Of a DNA stretch of 64,000 nucleotides, positions 51,048-60,200 are shown in pieces (within the stretch, counting starts at the first letter, position 1; each line of letters starts with the position of its first letter). The stretch covers positions 248,001-312,000 of the forward strand of contig CACGUZ010000001.1 of assembly GCA_902576375.1 (NCBI GenBank). Direction: 5' to 3'. A program made the translations under genes and the position numbers. Source of the DNA: an uncultured Pelagibacteraceae bacterium. GTDB lineage: Bacteria > Pseudomonadota > Alphaproteobacteria > Pelagibacterales > Pelagibacteraceae. The notes below the pieces were generated by a model that was not told the origin of the DNA, searched no databases, and was given only the letters and a program-made list of their open reading frames with translations.

Positions 51048-52286
51048 ATGAATAAACTTAAGGTAGGTATAGTTGGAGCTGGTATTCAAGGTATTTCCAA
51101 TGCTTTATTTTTGCAGAAAAAAGGTTTTGATGTAACGATATTTGATAGAGAAAATCCAGGAAGCCCTGTAGCATCTTACGGAAATGCTGGTCATTTTTCT
51201 CCCTATGCTTCATTGTCTTTAAATAGAACTGATATTTTACTGGATGTTCCTGCAATGTTAATGAGCTCAACAGGACCTCTTGCTCTTAAATGGAACTATG
51301 TTCCAAAAATGATCCCTTGGTTTATGAAATTTATAATGAACACATCAAAAAATAAAATGATGCATACTGCCAAAAATATGCATCAAATTTTAGATTTGGC
51401 ACTGCCAGCTTATGATGAATTATTTGATGAAGTTGATATTGAAGGTTTAGTTGAAAACAAAGGAATTTTATATATTTGGAACGATCAAGATTTGAAAAGC
51501 AGAGAATTAGAAATTAATGTTAGAAAGGAATTAGGAGTTCAGCAACAACTTGTAAATAAAAAAGAAATTCATGATTTAGAGCCTAATATAAAACCTTTTT
51601 ATCATGCTGGTGTTTATTATCCTTACGCGAGACATGCAAGAAATCCAAAAAAAATTCTGCTTAAATTTTTTGATTTATTTCTTAAAAAGGGCGGGCAATT
51701 TAAAAAAACGGATATTAGAAATATAGACTTTCAAGATGAACAACCAATATTAAAAACGGAAAATGAAAAATTTTTATTTGATAAAGTGGTGGTAGCCTGT
51801 GGAGCTTTTTCAAAAAAATTGACTGATAATTTAGATGAAAAAATACCTTTAGATACTGAGCGTGGTTATCATGTTCACTTTAAAGATTGCGACCATCTTT
51901 TACAAAGACCAGTTATTTTTTCAAATCGAGGATTTGGTATTACTCCAATGGAACAAGGTTTAAGAGTTGTAGGCACAGTAGAGTTTGGTGGATTGAAAAA
52001 TCCTTTATCAAAATCTCGTATTAAAAATCTGATTAATAATGCAAAGTACATGTTGGGAGATTTACCCGATCATGAAGATGAATGGTTAGGATTTAGACCA
52101 ACATTACCTGATTTTTTACCTGTTATGGGTCCATCAAAAAATCATAAAAATGTATTCTATTGTTTTGGTCACCATCATTTAGGATGGACATTAGGACCAA
52201 TATCTGGAAAGATTGTCTCCGGAATGATAGCTAAAGAAAACACCAATTTAAATTTAGCCCCTTATAGCTCAACAAGATTCAATTAG
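51048..52286 (+). CDS. D-amino-acid dehydrogenase-like FAD oxidoreductase (DadA family)
   Basis: 412 aa. The N-terminal FAD loop VGIVGAGIQGISNALFLQKKGFDVTIFDRE (key GAGIQGIS near residues 10-17) is followed by SYGNAGHFSPYA, the family's 'S..NAG' block, and FRPTLPDFLPVMGPS with GHHHLGWTLGP near the C-terminus. Such enzymes oxidise D-amino acids or related secondary amines and pass electrons to the respiratory chain. The exact substrate cannot be read. It heads a tight run (4-5 bp gaps or overlaps) to msrB. Confidence 0.85.
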   Translation: MNKLKVGIVGAGIQGISNALFLQKKGFDVTIFDRENPGSPVASYGNAGHFSPYASLSLNRTDILLDVPAMLMSSTGPLALKWNYVPKMIPWFMKFIMNTSKNKMMHTAKNMHQILDLALPAYDELFDEVDIEGLVENKGILYIWNDQDLKSRELEINVRKELGVQQQLVNKKEIHDLEPNIKPFYHAGVYYPYARHARNPKKILLKFFDLFLKKGGQFKKTDIRNIDFQDEQPILKTENEKFLFDKVVVACGAFSKKLTDNLDEKIPLDTERGYHVHFKDCDHLLQRPVIFSNRGFGITPMEQGLRVVGTVEFGGLKNPLSKSRIKNLINNAKYMLGDLPDHEDEWLGFRPTLPDFLPVMGPSKNHKNVFYCFGHHHLGWTLGPISGKIVSGMIAKENTNLNLAPYSSTRFN

Positions 52287-52290
52287 TATA

Positions 52291-53184
52291 ATGCAAAATA
52301 CTAAAGCATATATCATGCTGGTATGTGCTACCTTATTTTGGGCTGGCAATTTTATGGTTGGTAAGTATGCTTTCTTGGTTGAGATACCTCCTCTAACTTT
52401 AGTGTTTTATCGTTGGTTACTTGTTTGGATTATATTGTTACCTTTTACTTTAAAAGAAATAATTAGATATAAAGAAACAATTTTAAATAATTTACCTTTG
52501 TTATTTTTTTTAGGTTTTACAAGTGTTGGTTTGTTTAATTCTTTTACTTACTTATCTTTAATTCATACCCAGGTCATTAACGCATCTCTTTTTAATACGG
52601 CTATTCCAGCTATAATAATTTTACTTTGTTTTTTATTTAAAGTTGAACAAACTAATAAGTATCAAATTTTAGGCCTTATTATTTCAGTGATTGGTATTCT
52701 AGCGATTATCACCAGGCTTAACTTAGACATTTTATTATCCCTCAATTTCAATAAAGGCGATTTGATAATGATAGGAGGTGTCATCACGTGGGGGGTTTAT
52801 TCAACTCTCTTAAAGAAAAAAAAATTTACTCTTCCATTATTAACTTTAGTTCATGTTATTTGCACATTCGGTTTGATAACTGTATTGCCACAATTTTTAT
52901 ATGAATACTCTAATGGAGAATTAATTAAGCTCGATATAAATATAGTCTACACCTTGATATTTCTAGCTCTTTTCCCAAGCATAGGATCTTACTATTGTTG
53001 GGCAGGTGCTGTTTCTATCATTGGAGCAAATAGAGCAGGCATCTTTTTATCTTTAATTCCGTTGTTCAGCACAATAATGGCAATATTATTTTATAATGAG
53101 CAATTTAAATTTTTTCACTTGATTGGAGCAATTTTAATTATATTAGGTTTATTTTTATCAAATAAGGAAATTAAAAATGATTAA
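52291..53184 (+). CDS. DMT-superfamily permease (EamA domains)
   Basis: 297 aa with ten hydrophobic segments forming two EamA repeats. Typical patterns are ATLFWAGNFMVGKYA near residue 13 and FLALFPSIGSYYCWAGAVSIIGANRAG near 225 (key part SYYCWAGAV). It probably exports or imports a small metabolite; the neighbouring oxidase and dehydrogenase suggest an amino acid or keto/hydroxy acid, as an inference. It overlaps the next gene by 8 bp. Confidence 0.85.
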   Translation: MQNTKAYIMLVCATLFWAGNFMVGKYAFLVEIPPLTLVFYRWLLVWIILLPFTLKEIIRYKETILNNLPLLFFLGFTSVGLFNSFTYLSLIHTQVINASLFNTAIPAIIILLCFLFKVEQTNKYQILGLIISVIGILAIITRLNLDILLSLNFNKGDLIMIGGVITWGVYSTLLKKKKFTLPLLTLVHVICTFGLITVLPQFLYEYSNGELIKLDINIVYTLIFLALFPSIGSYYCWAGAVSIIGANRAGIFLSLIPLFSTIMAILFYNEQFKFFHLIGAILIILGLFLSNKEIKND

Positions 53185-54127
53185 AGTTGCTATTTTAGAC
53201 GATTACCAAAATGTCTCTCAACAATTTGTTGATCTTGAAAAATTAGCAGGAAAGTACGAGATCAAAATTTTTAGTGAGCCTTTCGAGGATGAAGCAGATG
53301 CTCTTGATAAATTAGCTGATTTTGAAGCTTTATTAATTATGAGGGAAAGAACTCCGATTACAAAAAATTTAATTGAAAATTTAACTAAATTAAAATTTAT
53401 AATTACTAGCGGATTAATAAATAAGTCCATTGATCTTGAAACTGCAAAAAAAAGAAAAATAATTGTAAGTGGTACGGATAGTAATCAAAACTCTGTTCCT
53501 GAACTAACTTGGGCATTAATTCTTGGATTAGCAAGAAATTTAAAAGAAGAAATTGATAATATGTACCAGGGTTATTGGCAGACTACTATTGGAGTAGAAT
53601 TAAAGGGAAAAATTCTTGGTTTGATTGGTTTAGGAAAAGTTGGATCGCAAGTTGCTAAAATTGGAAAAGCATTTGGGATGCAAGTGATGGCGTGGAGTGA
53701 AAATCTCAATTTAGATACCTGTAAAGAATTAGATGTTTTACCTTGTAGCAAAGAAGATTTAATTAAGAACTCAGATTTTTTATCAATTCATGTTCAAGGT
53801 GGTGAGAGATACAAAGACTGTATTACAATTAAAGAGATGGATAAAATGAAAAAATCTGCTTTTTTAATTAATACTTCAAGAGGACCAATTATAAGCGAGG
53901 ACGATTTAATTATTGCATTATCCACAAATGAAATAGCTGGAGCAGGGTTAGATGTTTATGAAAAGGAACCTTTGCCAGAAAATAATAAACTTAGATTTTT
54001 ACCTAATGTATTATTAACTCCTCATATTGGATACGTGACTGCTGAAAATTATCAAATCTTTTACAGTCAAATGATCGAGTCACTTGAAGCTTGTGTAAAT
54101 GGTAAACCAATTCGTGTCATTGAATAA
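53177..54127 (+). CDS. D-isomer-specific 2-hydroxyacid dehydrogenase
   Basis: 316 aa. NAD-binding loop LGLIGLGKVGSQVAKIGKAFG near residue 145 (key GLGKVGS), catalytic arginine region INTSRGPIISEDDL near 232, glutamate in GAGLDVYEKEPLP, and histidine in LLTPHIGYVTAENY near 288. It interconverts 2-keto and 2-hydroxy acids; the substrate is unknown. It could act on keto acids produced by the DadA-like oxidase upstream. Confidence 0.88.
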   Translation: MIKVAILDDYQNVSQQFVDLEKLAGKYEIKIFSEPFEDEADALDKLADFEALLIMRERTPITKNLIENLTKLKFIITSGLINKSIDLETAKKRKIIVSGTDSNQNSVPELTWALILGLARNLKEEIDNMYQGYWQTTIGVELKGKILGLIGLGKVGSQVAKIGKAFGMQVMAWSENLNLDTCKELDVLPCSKEDLIKNSDFLSIHVQGGERYKDCITIKEMDKMKKSAFLINTSRGPIISEDDLIIALSTNEIAGAGLDVYEKEPLPENNKLRFLPNVLLTPHIGYVTAENYQIFYSQMIESLEACVNGKPIRVIE

Positions 54128-54129
54128 TA

Positions 54130-55023
54130 ATGGAATTACCAGTCGTTAACCATAAAGATTATTTTGCAAAAATTGGTGATGATCATAAATTTCCAATTAA
54201 CAAATTTGGTGATCTTGCAGATTATTTAATAAGCAAAAAAATTGTAAAAAAATTTCACGAACCCTACCCATGTTCAGTAGAAACTTTAAAGAGAGCACAT
54301 TCAGAGGAATATATCAATCACATTAAAAATAAAACTTTAGATGAAATGGGTGTCAAAAAAATAGGATTTCCATTAGTTGATAGCGTAGTTCAAAGATCTT
54401 TTATAGCAACTGGTGGTACAGTATTAGCCTCCAAGTTAGCAATAAATTATGGTGTAGCTTGTAACACTGCAGGCGGCAGTCATCATGCTAATTACCAGGG
54501 TGGTGCTGGTTATTGTGTTTTTAATGATGTTGCAGTGGCGTCACAATATTTATTAGATAGAGGGTTGGCTGGAAAAATCCTGATTGTAGATTTAGATGTT
54601 CATCAAGGCAACGGTAATTCAGATATATTTAAAGATAATAGAAATGTTTTTACTTTTAGCATGCATTCTAAATCAAATTATCCTGCAAAAAAATCTATTA
54701 GTGACTGTGATGTAGAGCTCGAAAACGACTTAGAGGATAAAGAATATTTAAAGATACTAAAATTTTATTTAAATCAATTAAATCAAGAAAATTTTGATTT
54801 TGTTTTTTATATTGCAGGAGTTGATATTCATTTTAACGATAGACTTGGAAAACTAAAAATTTCTGATGAGGGGGTTAAAAAAAGAGATGAAATTGTTACC
54901 GAAAACTTTTTTTCTAAAGGAATACCTCTTTGTGGTGTTTTAGGTGGGGGTTATAATAAAGACTCTAAAAAGCTTGTAGAATTACATTCTTATTTACACC
55001 AATCATGTGCTAAATTAGTTTAA
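54130..55023 (+). CDS. Histone deacetylase-family amidohydrolase
   Basis: 297 aa arginase/deacetylase fold, class IV/II-like bacterial type. The catalytic histidine pair is in GGSHHANYQGGAGYCVFND (near residue 117), metal ligands in IVDLDVHQGNGN near 157, and YIAGVDIHFNDRLGKL near 237. Bacterial members hydrolyse acetylated polyamines or small amides; the substrate here is not clear. Two bases separate it from the dehydrogenase and four from msrB. Confidence 0.87.
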   Translation: MELPVVNHKDYFAKIGDDHKFPINKFGDLADYLISKKIVKKFHEPYPCSVETLKRAHSEEYINHIKNKTLDEMGVKKIGFPLVDSVVQRSFIATGGTVLASKLAINYGVACNTAGGSHHANYQGGAGYCVFNDVAVASQYLLDRGLAGKILIVDLDVHQGNGNSDIFKDNRNVFTFSMHSKSNYPAKKSISDCDVELENDLEDKEYLKILKFYLNQLNQENFDFVFYIAGVDIHFNDRLGKLKISDEGVKKRDEIVTENFFSKGIPLCGVLGGGYNKDSKKLVELHSYLHQSCAKLV

Positions 55024-55027
55024 TAGT

Positions 55028-55399
55028 ATGAGCAAAAAGAACTCAAATTTAACTGCAGAACAAAAATTAGTAATGTTTGAAGATGGTACTGAACCAGCAG
55101 GCTCAAGCGAATTAAATAATGAAAAGCGAGAAGGAAGTTATCATTGTGCAAATTGTGATGTGAAATTATTTGACTCAAAAACTAAGTATGAAAGTGGATC
55201 CGGTTGGCCATCATTTTATCAATCACTGCCTGATGTATTTGAAACTAAAACTGACCATTTAATAGGCTATGCAAGAATAGAGTATCACTGTAAAAATTGC
55301 AATGCCCATCACGGACACATTTTTGATGATGGACCTTTACCTACAGGAAAAAGATACTGCAATAATGGTATATGTTTAGTTTTTAAAGAGACTAAGTGA
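55028..55399 (+). CDS. msrB: Peptide-methionine (R)-S-oxide reductase MsrB
   Basis: 123 aa. It repairs methionine-R-sulfoxide in proteins. The two CxxC zinc pairs are present (CANC near residue 38, CKNC near 87), with SGSGWPSFYQSL between them, and the catalytic cysteine is in GKRYCNNGICLVF near residue 113 (family RYC.N). No signal peptide, so cytoplasmic. Confidence 0.95.
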   Translation: MSKKNSNLTAEQKLVMFEDGTEPAGSSELNNEKREGSYHCANCDVKLFDSKTKYESGSGWPSFYQSLPDVFETKTDHLIGYARIEYHCKNCNAHHGHIFDDGPLPTGKRYCNNGICLVFKETK

Positions 55400-55411
55400 T
55401 GTAAAATTAAA

Positions 55412-55756
55412 ATGAGTAAAATTAAGTTTATTTTTTATTTAATATTAGCTTTTATTGCATACAAAGGTTTTGTTGCTTTTAAAAATTTTGAGATCGGTGT
55501 TGAAAATCGAGTAGTAGAAATAGAGGAGAAAGCAGGTTTAGAGAGAGAAGATGAAGTAATTGGCCTTATGATGTATTTGGGTGATCCTCCAGAATTGATA
55601 GAACATTTGTTTACAGAAAACAGATCAAAATGTTTGGAGATGAAAGAAATAGCAGAGGAAAGTTCGTTTGCTTATTATGAGTGTGCAAGAGTTAATGCAG
55701 TAATAAGCGGCAAAAAGATTGTGAGTATAATTGAGGAGCTTGAAGTTATTGAATAA
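55412..55756 (+). CDS. Small membrane-anchored protein of unknown function
   Basis: 114 aa, not recognised. One N-terminal membrane segment (about residues 5-22, IKFIFYLILAFIAYKGF) is followed by a hydrophilic, mostly helical acidic part. Two cysteines (SKCLEM and YECARV, near residues 72 and 91) lie in the soluble part, which is probably periplasmic. It is 12 bp after msrB and probably in the same transcript. Confidence 0.6.
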   Translation: MSKIKFIFYLILAFIAYKGFVAFKNFEIGVENRVVEIEEKAGLEREDEVIGLMMYLGDPPELIEHLFTENRSKCLEMKEIAEESSFAYYECARVNAVISGKKIVSIIEELEVIE

Positions 55757-55850
55757 TTACCAATTTAATTGATAAAATGCATAAAGTAGCAGTTATTTAA
55801 TCATAGTTAAGAGATGAAAATTTAGTTTAAATTTAATATAAGTTTCGTTT

Positions 55851-57647
55851 ATGCAAGAATTTTTTAAAGCCTTTGCAAAAGTATTCTTTTTTACAATATT
55901 ATGTTGTAGTTCTGTTTATGCAGAAAATATTACTGGGTCAGGCAACGAAGTAGCCGAAAACACAGACGAGCAACAGAATATTGCTGGTGATGATACTGAT
56001 GTAACTGTTAAAAGCTCTTTTACACTTGAAAGATCTACTGGCGCCATTAAGACAAATAATCATGAGAACACAACTATAGTTGTTGAATCTGGAGCAACAG
56101 TTTCAGCAACAAACTCTAATGCTATTCAAGCTGCTGATTCTGAAAAAGGGCGATTACTAATTAGAAATTCTGGAACTATTAAAGCAACTAGTTCTAAAGC
56201 AATAAATTTAAAGGATGCCCAAAAAGCTACCATAACAAATTATAGTGGTGGTATCATCCAAGCTAATACAAACACCATCTCTATGCTGGAGGATACTGGT
56301 GATGTAGTCAACGATATTATTATTAATAACTACGGAACAATTTTTGCAACCGACTCTAGTAACGTTGGAACTAATACAGTTAAAAGTGATGATGACTCCA
56401 CCAATGTTACTGTAAATAACTTTAAAGGTGGACATATTTACCATACTTCGGAAAGTGCAGTAGTTGTAGTGGGTGGTTCAGCAACTTTAACTAACAGTGG
56501 AAAAATTGAAAATAAAGATGGTCCATCTCAAAATGCAATTACACTGTCAACTGGTGGAGCTACTGGAGCAACATTAATCTTAAAGGATAGTGGTATTGTT
56601 ATCGGAAAGATTAACATTACAGATTCTGGTCATACGATAAAAGTAAACCATGGTATGGGACAATCGTATTATTATGATACCACCGGTGGAGGGGGTTATG
56701 ATTTAGAAGATCTTGATGGAAATATTATAGTCAAAGGCTCTGTTGGTTCAGTGGGACAGGGAGGAAATGAAATTTTAGATGAGTTACTAGGACAAAAATC
56801 AATTAATTTAAGAAAATCAATCAGTAAATTTAAAAGAAGCGAACAATATTTAAATCAAGAGGATGCATGGTCAGAGGTATTCTCATCTTTTGAGAAAAGA
56901 CAAGGCAAAAAAAAAACGTTGAGATTAGAACATAATAATTTAAGAGCTGGAGCAAATATCATTCAACCTGGAGAAAACTCAAATCAAATATTTTTGATTG
57001 AAACTGGAAGACAAGAATTTTCTAAAGATCATAATATAGATCGTATCAGTATCTCAGGTGGTTTGCTTACTGATGAAAAACAATCTAAACTTAATTCCAA
57101 TTCTGAAACCTTTTTTCTATTAGGTGTAACTTATAATAATAGTAAGAGAAGAATTCTTACAAACACAACCACCAGCGGATTATTAGACATAGAAGATGAG
57201 TATTTTAGTTATGATGCTCTTTTAGGAACTAAGTTTTTAAATGATATGACACCTGACATTAGCTATTCCATAGGTTACAGCTTAACTCCTTCTCACGAAG
57301 AAAGCCACTATTACAAATGGGAAAAAAAGGATTTTATAAATGCATCAGTTGCATTAAGTGATGAATATTTGATCTTAAGTGATGATAAATCAAAATTATA
57401 TTTTAATTGGCTTGCCGATTATAGACAAGTAGTTTTAGAAAACACCCAAGAGTTTAAAGTCAATAATGTTTCAGCTAGCTATAAACCAGATGATGATTTA
57501 TCAAGAGAAATAATCCTTACTGTAGGTTTAGATTATGAGTTTCAACCTCTAGAAAATAATTTATTTTCTGTAAATTTGGATGGTCTTTATTCAAGCCAAG
57601 AAACTTATGGTGCTCAAGCTAAATTATATTACAAATCAATATTTTAA
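55851..57647 (+). CDS. Autotransporter-like outer-membrane surface protein
   Basis: 598 aa. A signal peptide (about residues 1-24, ending VYA-EN) is followed by about 270 residues rich in Asn, Thr, Ser and Gly with repeating motifs such as LTNSGKIENKDG, IRNSGTIKATSSKAINLKD (key NSGTIKA) and INNYGTIFATDSS. This is the rhythm of a right-handed beta-helix passenger. From about residue 310 the sequence becomes amphipathic beta strands and ends in YYKSIF with a C-terminal phenylalanine, as in outer-membrane beta barrels recognised by BAM. Exposed on the cell surface by inference; the binding partner is unknown. Confidence 0.72.
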   Translation: MQEFFKAFAKVFFFTILCCSSVYAENITGSGNEVAENTDEQQNIAGDDTDVTVKSSFTLERSTGAIKTNNHENTTIVVESGATVSATNSNAIQAADSEKGRLLIRNSGTIKATSSKAINLKDAQKATITNYSGGIIQANTNTISMLEDTGDVVNDIIINNYGTIFATDSSNVGTNTVKSDDDSTNVTVNNFKGGHIYHTSESAVVVVGGSATLTNSGKIENKDGPSQNAITLSTGGATGATLILKDSGIVIGKINITDSGHTIKVNHGMGQSYYYDTTGGGGYDLEDLDGNIIVKGSVGSVGQGGNEILDELLGQKSINLRKSISKFKRSEQYLNQEDAWSEVFSSFEKRQGKKKTLRLEHNNLRAGANIIQPGENSNQIFLIETGRQEFSKDHNIDRISISGGLLTDEKQSKLNSNSETFFLLGVTYNNSKRRILTNTTTSGLLDIEDEYFSYDALLGTKFLNDMTPDISYSIGYSLTPSHEESHYYKWEKKDFINASVALSDEYLILSDDKSKLYFNWLADYRQVVLENTQEFKVNNVSASYKPDDDLSREIILTVGLDYEFQPLENNLFSVNLDGLYSSQETYGAQAKLYYKSIF

Positions 57648-57705
57648 CTTAAGACAAATCTATAAGATATTCTAATTTTTTTGGCAATTTATATCTTCTT
57701 CTTAA

Positions 57706-60036
57706 TCAAAATTTACGCCTTAAATGAAAGGATACTTCATCGTATTCTTCGGGACGCATTAAATCATTAGTCAATTTTAAATCAATATTATAATCATTAA
57801 TATTTTTACTTAGAACATAATTCGATTTAAAATTATCAGCTCCGTCTATTGAAAAAGCAAAATTTGTTTCCTTATTAGGCAAATAACCCAATGCAATATG
57901 TAATTTATCTGTGTGCCCAGAGCCTAATGCTTGATTACGTTCATATATTAAAAAAATACTAAATCTGTCAGGTAAAACAATATCAATACCAATTTCACCA
58001 CTAATGTTATGTAAAGCTCCTGTGTCCAAAGTGTCATTAAAATTTACACTGCTATCACCGACGTAGGTATATTTAAAATCAGAAGACCGATCGATATCTG
58101 CAATGTATTCGATTTTACCATGTCTTTTTATATCGTATTTATCATTGGATAGATCCTCAACAGCTGCAAGACTAGCTCGAATTTTTTTAGAAGTAATATT
58201 TTGTCCTTCAACATCAATACCACCTAATCCACTTTCTTTATAAGACTTTAAGTAAGTATGACCGATATCAAATCTACCTGAAGGGATTAAAGTAAGTTTA
58301 TCTTTTTTTATCTCATCCTTTATTCTAATCGTTCCATATATCTGACGACCATCTCTTTCAGCTGTTAATTTTTTTCCATCAAGCACAGTTAATAAATCAG
58401 AATCTAATTTACCAAGACCAATTATACTATCTAAGAACTTAGTATCATTTTCAATTGGTGAAGTTGAATAAAAGGTAATGTTATAAGTATCAGTATCTAA
58501 ATTACTTCCAGCAGTTCCAACATCAACATTATTTCTACCAATTCTAAATGCCCATCCTTTAATTCCATTTCCATCAGTAAATTTATCTGCACCAATTGTA
58601 ATTGCGTCCGTGTCAATTTTTTTGGTAGAAGAAGTACTGGTATCTCCAATTCTGCCAATTGCTATACTGCCCTCGCTCCAATAAAATACATCTTCCTCTT
58701 TATTTTCATCTTTTTTTTTCTTTTTATTAGCAGAAGTTTTAACAGCTTCGGTTAAAGAGGCTAATCTTTGATTAGTAAATTTAAAGTTAATATTTAAATT
58801 AGTTAAATTTTGTTTATTTTTATTTCTTCTAATCCACTTAAGTCTATTAAGAGCAGTATCAGTTGAATGATCGATAGTTCTTTTAGCAATTTCTATTTGA
58901 GCTAATGCAATACTATGTCTGTCATTATTCTCAGTAATTGAAGGACATTTACCAGCTATAATATTAAAAGGACAAACTAAATCATATTCAATAACTTGAT
59001 CAAGACCAGCATCAGGATTTGTGCTTCTATCCTTAGTTACATACATTTTTAATCCATTTGAGCTAAATGCAATCCCTCTTGGTTGTGAGTTTCCATAGGC
59101 TGATAAATTATCAATATCGAAACTACCATCTATTACAAATGATGATGTATCAAAGGCATTTGTCAAAGAAATTTGGAGTACTCTTGAAGTTCCACCATGA
59201 GCATGATTAACAATAAATAATCTTTTTCCATCAGGTCTAAATCTTAAAGAAGTTGGTCCATGTGCACCAGTTGAGTCATTTTCACTTAATTGAATTCCAG
59301 CTGTAGTAACAAGAGATAAAGACGACTCTGATAAATCATATGGAGTTGAGAGATTATATTCTAATAATCTACCCCCAACACCATCAGATCCATTATTATC
59401 TCTATACATTAAAAATAATTTAGTACCATCATTATTTATTTCGATACCTTCAACCAAATTATTTGATCTACCGGTGTTATTATCAGTTCTATTTCCAGCT
59501 AAACTACCGTTTTGAAAATCATTATGATCAAGATCATTAGTTGCTGATGCACGAGTACAAGAAGATATATCGTAAGGTGAAGTTAAATTCAGCACATACG
59601 CTTTGTCGAAATCTCTATTTGCAACATTACGTCTAGAAACTACTAAAATTTTCATTCCATCGCTAGTTATTTCTAAGTCATATAATTGTTGGCCTTGATC
59701 TCCTGTATCTAAGTTAAATACACATCTCTCACTGTCACCTGCAAAAGTTTTTGTGGATATGTCGTATGGTGTGGATAAATTAAATGTAACTATATGTCTT
59801 GGAACTGTTTCCATAGCATCTACCTGAGCATAACTTACAAACATTTTTGTTCCATCTTTATTAAACTCTATACCCGCAGCTAGTCCATAGTCATCATCAT
59901 CTGAACCAGTTCCCGAACCACCAGTGCCTTTAGTGTTGACAGTTGTTCTTTGATTAAAAGTTACCATTGCTGCAAATGTACTAGAAGCGTAAAACAACAG
60001 AAAAAAAATAATGAGTATTTTTTTTAAATAAGCCAT
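57706..60036 (-). CDS. Large surface protein: beta-propeller-like repeats plus C-terminal barrel
   Basis: 776 aa. Signal peptide to about residue 22 (STFAA). Residues ~50-365 hold about six repeats of the form 'G(I/L)(E/R)(F/I).(N/P)DG(T/K)(K/R)(M/L)F(V/I)' followed some 25 residues later by 'YNLSTPYD(I/L)S', e.g. GIEFNKDGTKMFV, GIEINNDGTKLFL and LRFRPDGKRLFI, which is a beta-propeller pattern. A lysine-rich linker (KKKKKDENKEED) is followed by about 300 residues of alternating strands ending HLRRKF. This fits an autotransporter with a propeller passenger. It is convergent with the previous gene. Not recognised as a named family. Confidence 0.68.
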   Translation of the reverse strand: MAYLKKILIIFFLLFYASSTFAAMVTFNQRTTVNTKGTGGSGTGSDDDDYGLAAGIEFNKDGTKMFVSYAQVDAMETVPRHIVTFNLSTPYDISTKTFAGDSERCVFNLDTGDQGQQLYDLEITSDGMKILVVSRRNVANRDFDKAYVLNLTSPYDISSCTRASATNDLDHNDFQNGSLAGNRTDNNTGRSNNLVEGIEINNDGTKLFLMYRDNNGSDGVGGRLLEYNLSTPYDLSESSLSLVTTAGIQLSENDSTGAHGPTSLRFRPDGKRLFIVNHAHGGTSRVLQISLTNAFDTSSFVIDGSFDIDNLSAYGNSQPRGIAFSSNGLKMYVTKDRSTNPDAGLDQVIEYDLVCPFNIIAGKCPSITENNDRHSIALAQIEIAKRTIDHSTDTALNRLKWIRRNKNKQNLTNLNINFKFTNQRLASLTEAVKTSANKKKKKDENKEEDVFYWSEGSIAIGRIGDTSTSSTKKIDTDAITIGADKFTDGNGIKGWAFRIGRNNVDVGTAGSNLDTDTYNITFYSTSPIENDTKFLDSIIGLGKLDSDLLTVLDGKKLTAERDGRQIYGTIRIKDEIKKDKLTLIPSGRFDIGHTYLKSYKESGLGGIDVEGQNITSKKIRASLAAVEDLSNDKYDIKRHGKIEYIADIDRSSDFKYTYVGDSSVNFNDTLDTGALHNISGEIGIDIVLPDRFSIFLIYERNQALGSGHTDKLHIALGYLPNKETNFAFSIDGADNFKSNYVLSKNINDYNIDLKLTNDLMRPEEYDEVSFHLRRKF

Positions 60037-60157
60037 CCGAGTTTTTTACATAAATTTTTCTAAATTTTCATCATGCTTATCACCTAAAATTTGTTGAAAA
60101 TCTTCAGTTTTTTTAACCATATTGAGCAATAAAGTTCTTTGGGAAACTATAAAAAAG

Positions 60158-60163
60158 TATAAT
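60158..60163 (+). promoter_or_regulatory. -10 box of a probable pilT promoter
   Basis: A perfect TATAAT at 60158-60163; the sequence 17 bp upstream (TTCTTT at 60135-60140) is a weak -35. A start near 60170 would leave about 30 nt before the ATG at 60201 and would exclude the TTG at 60165 as start codon. Confidence 0.45.
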
Positions 60164-60200
60164 CTTGTCTTTAAATAAATTTCTAGATAAAAATATTAAT

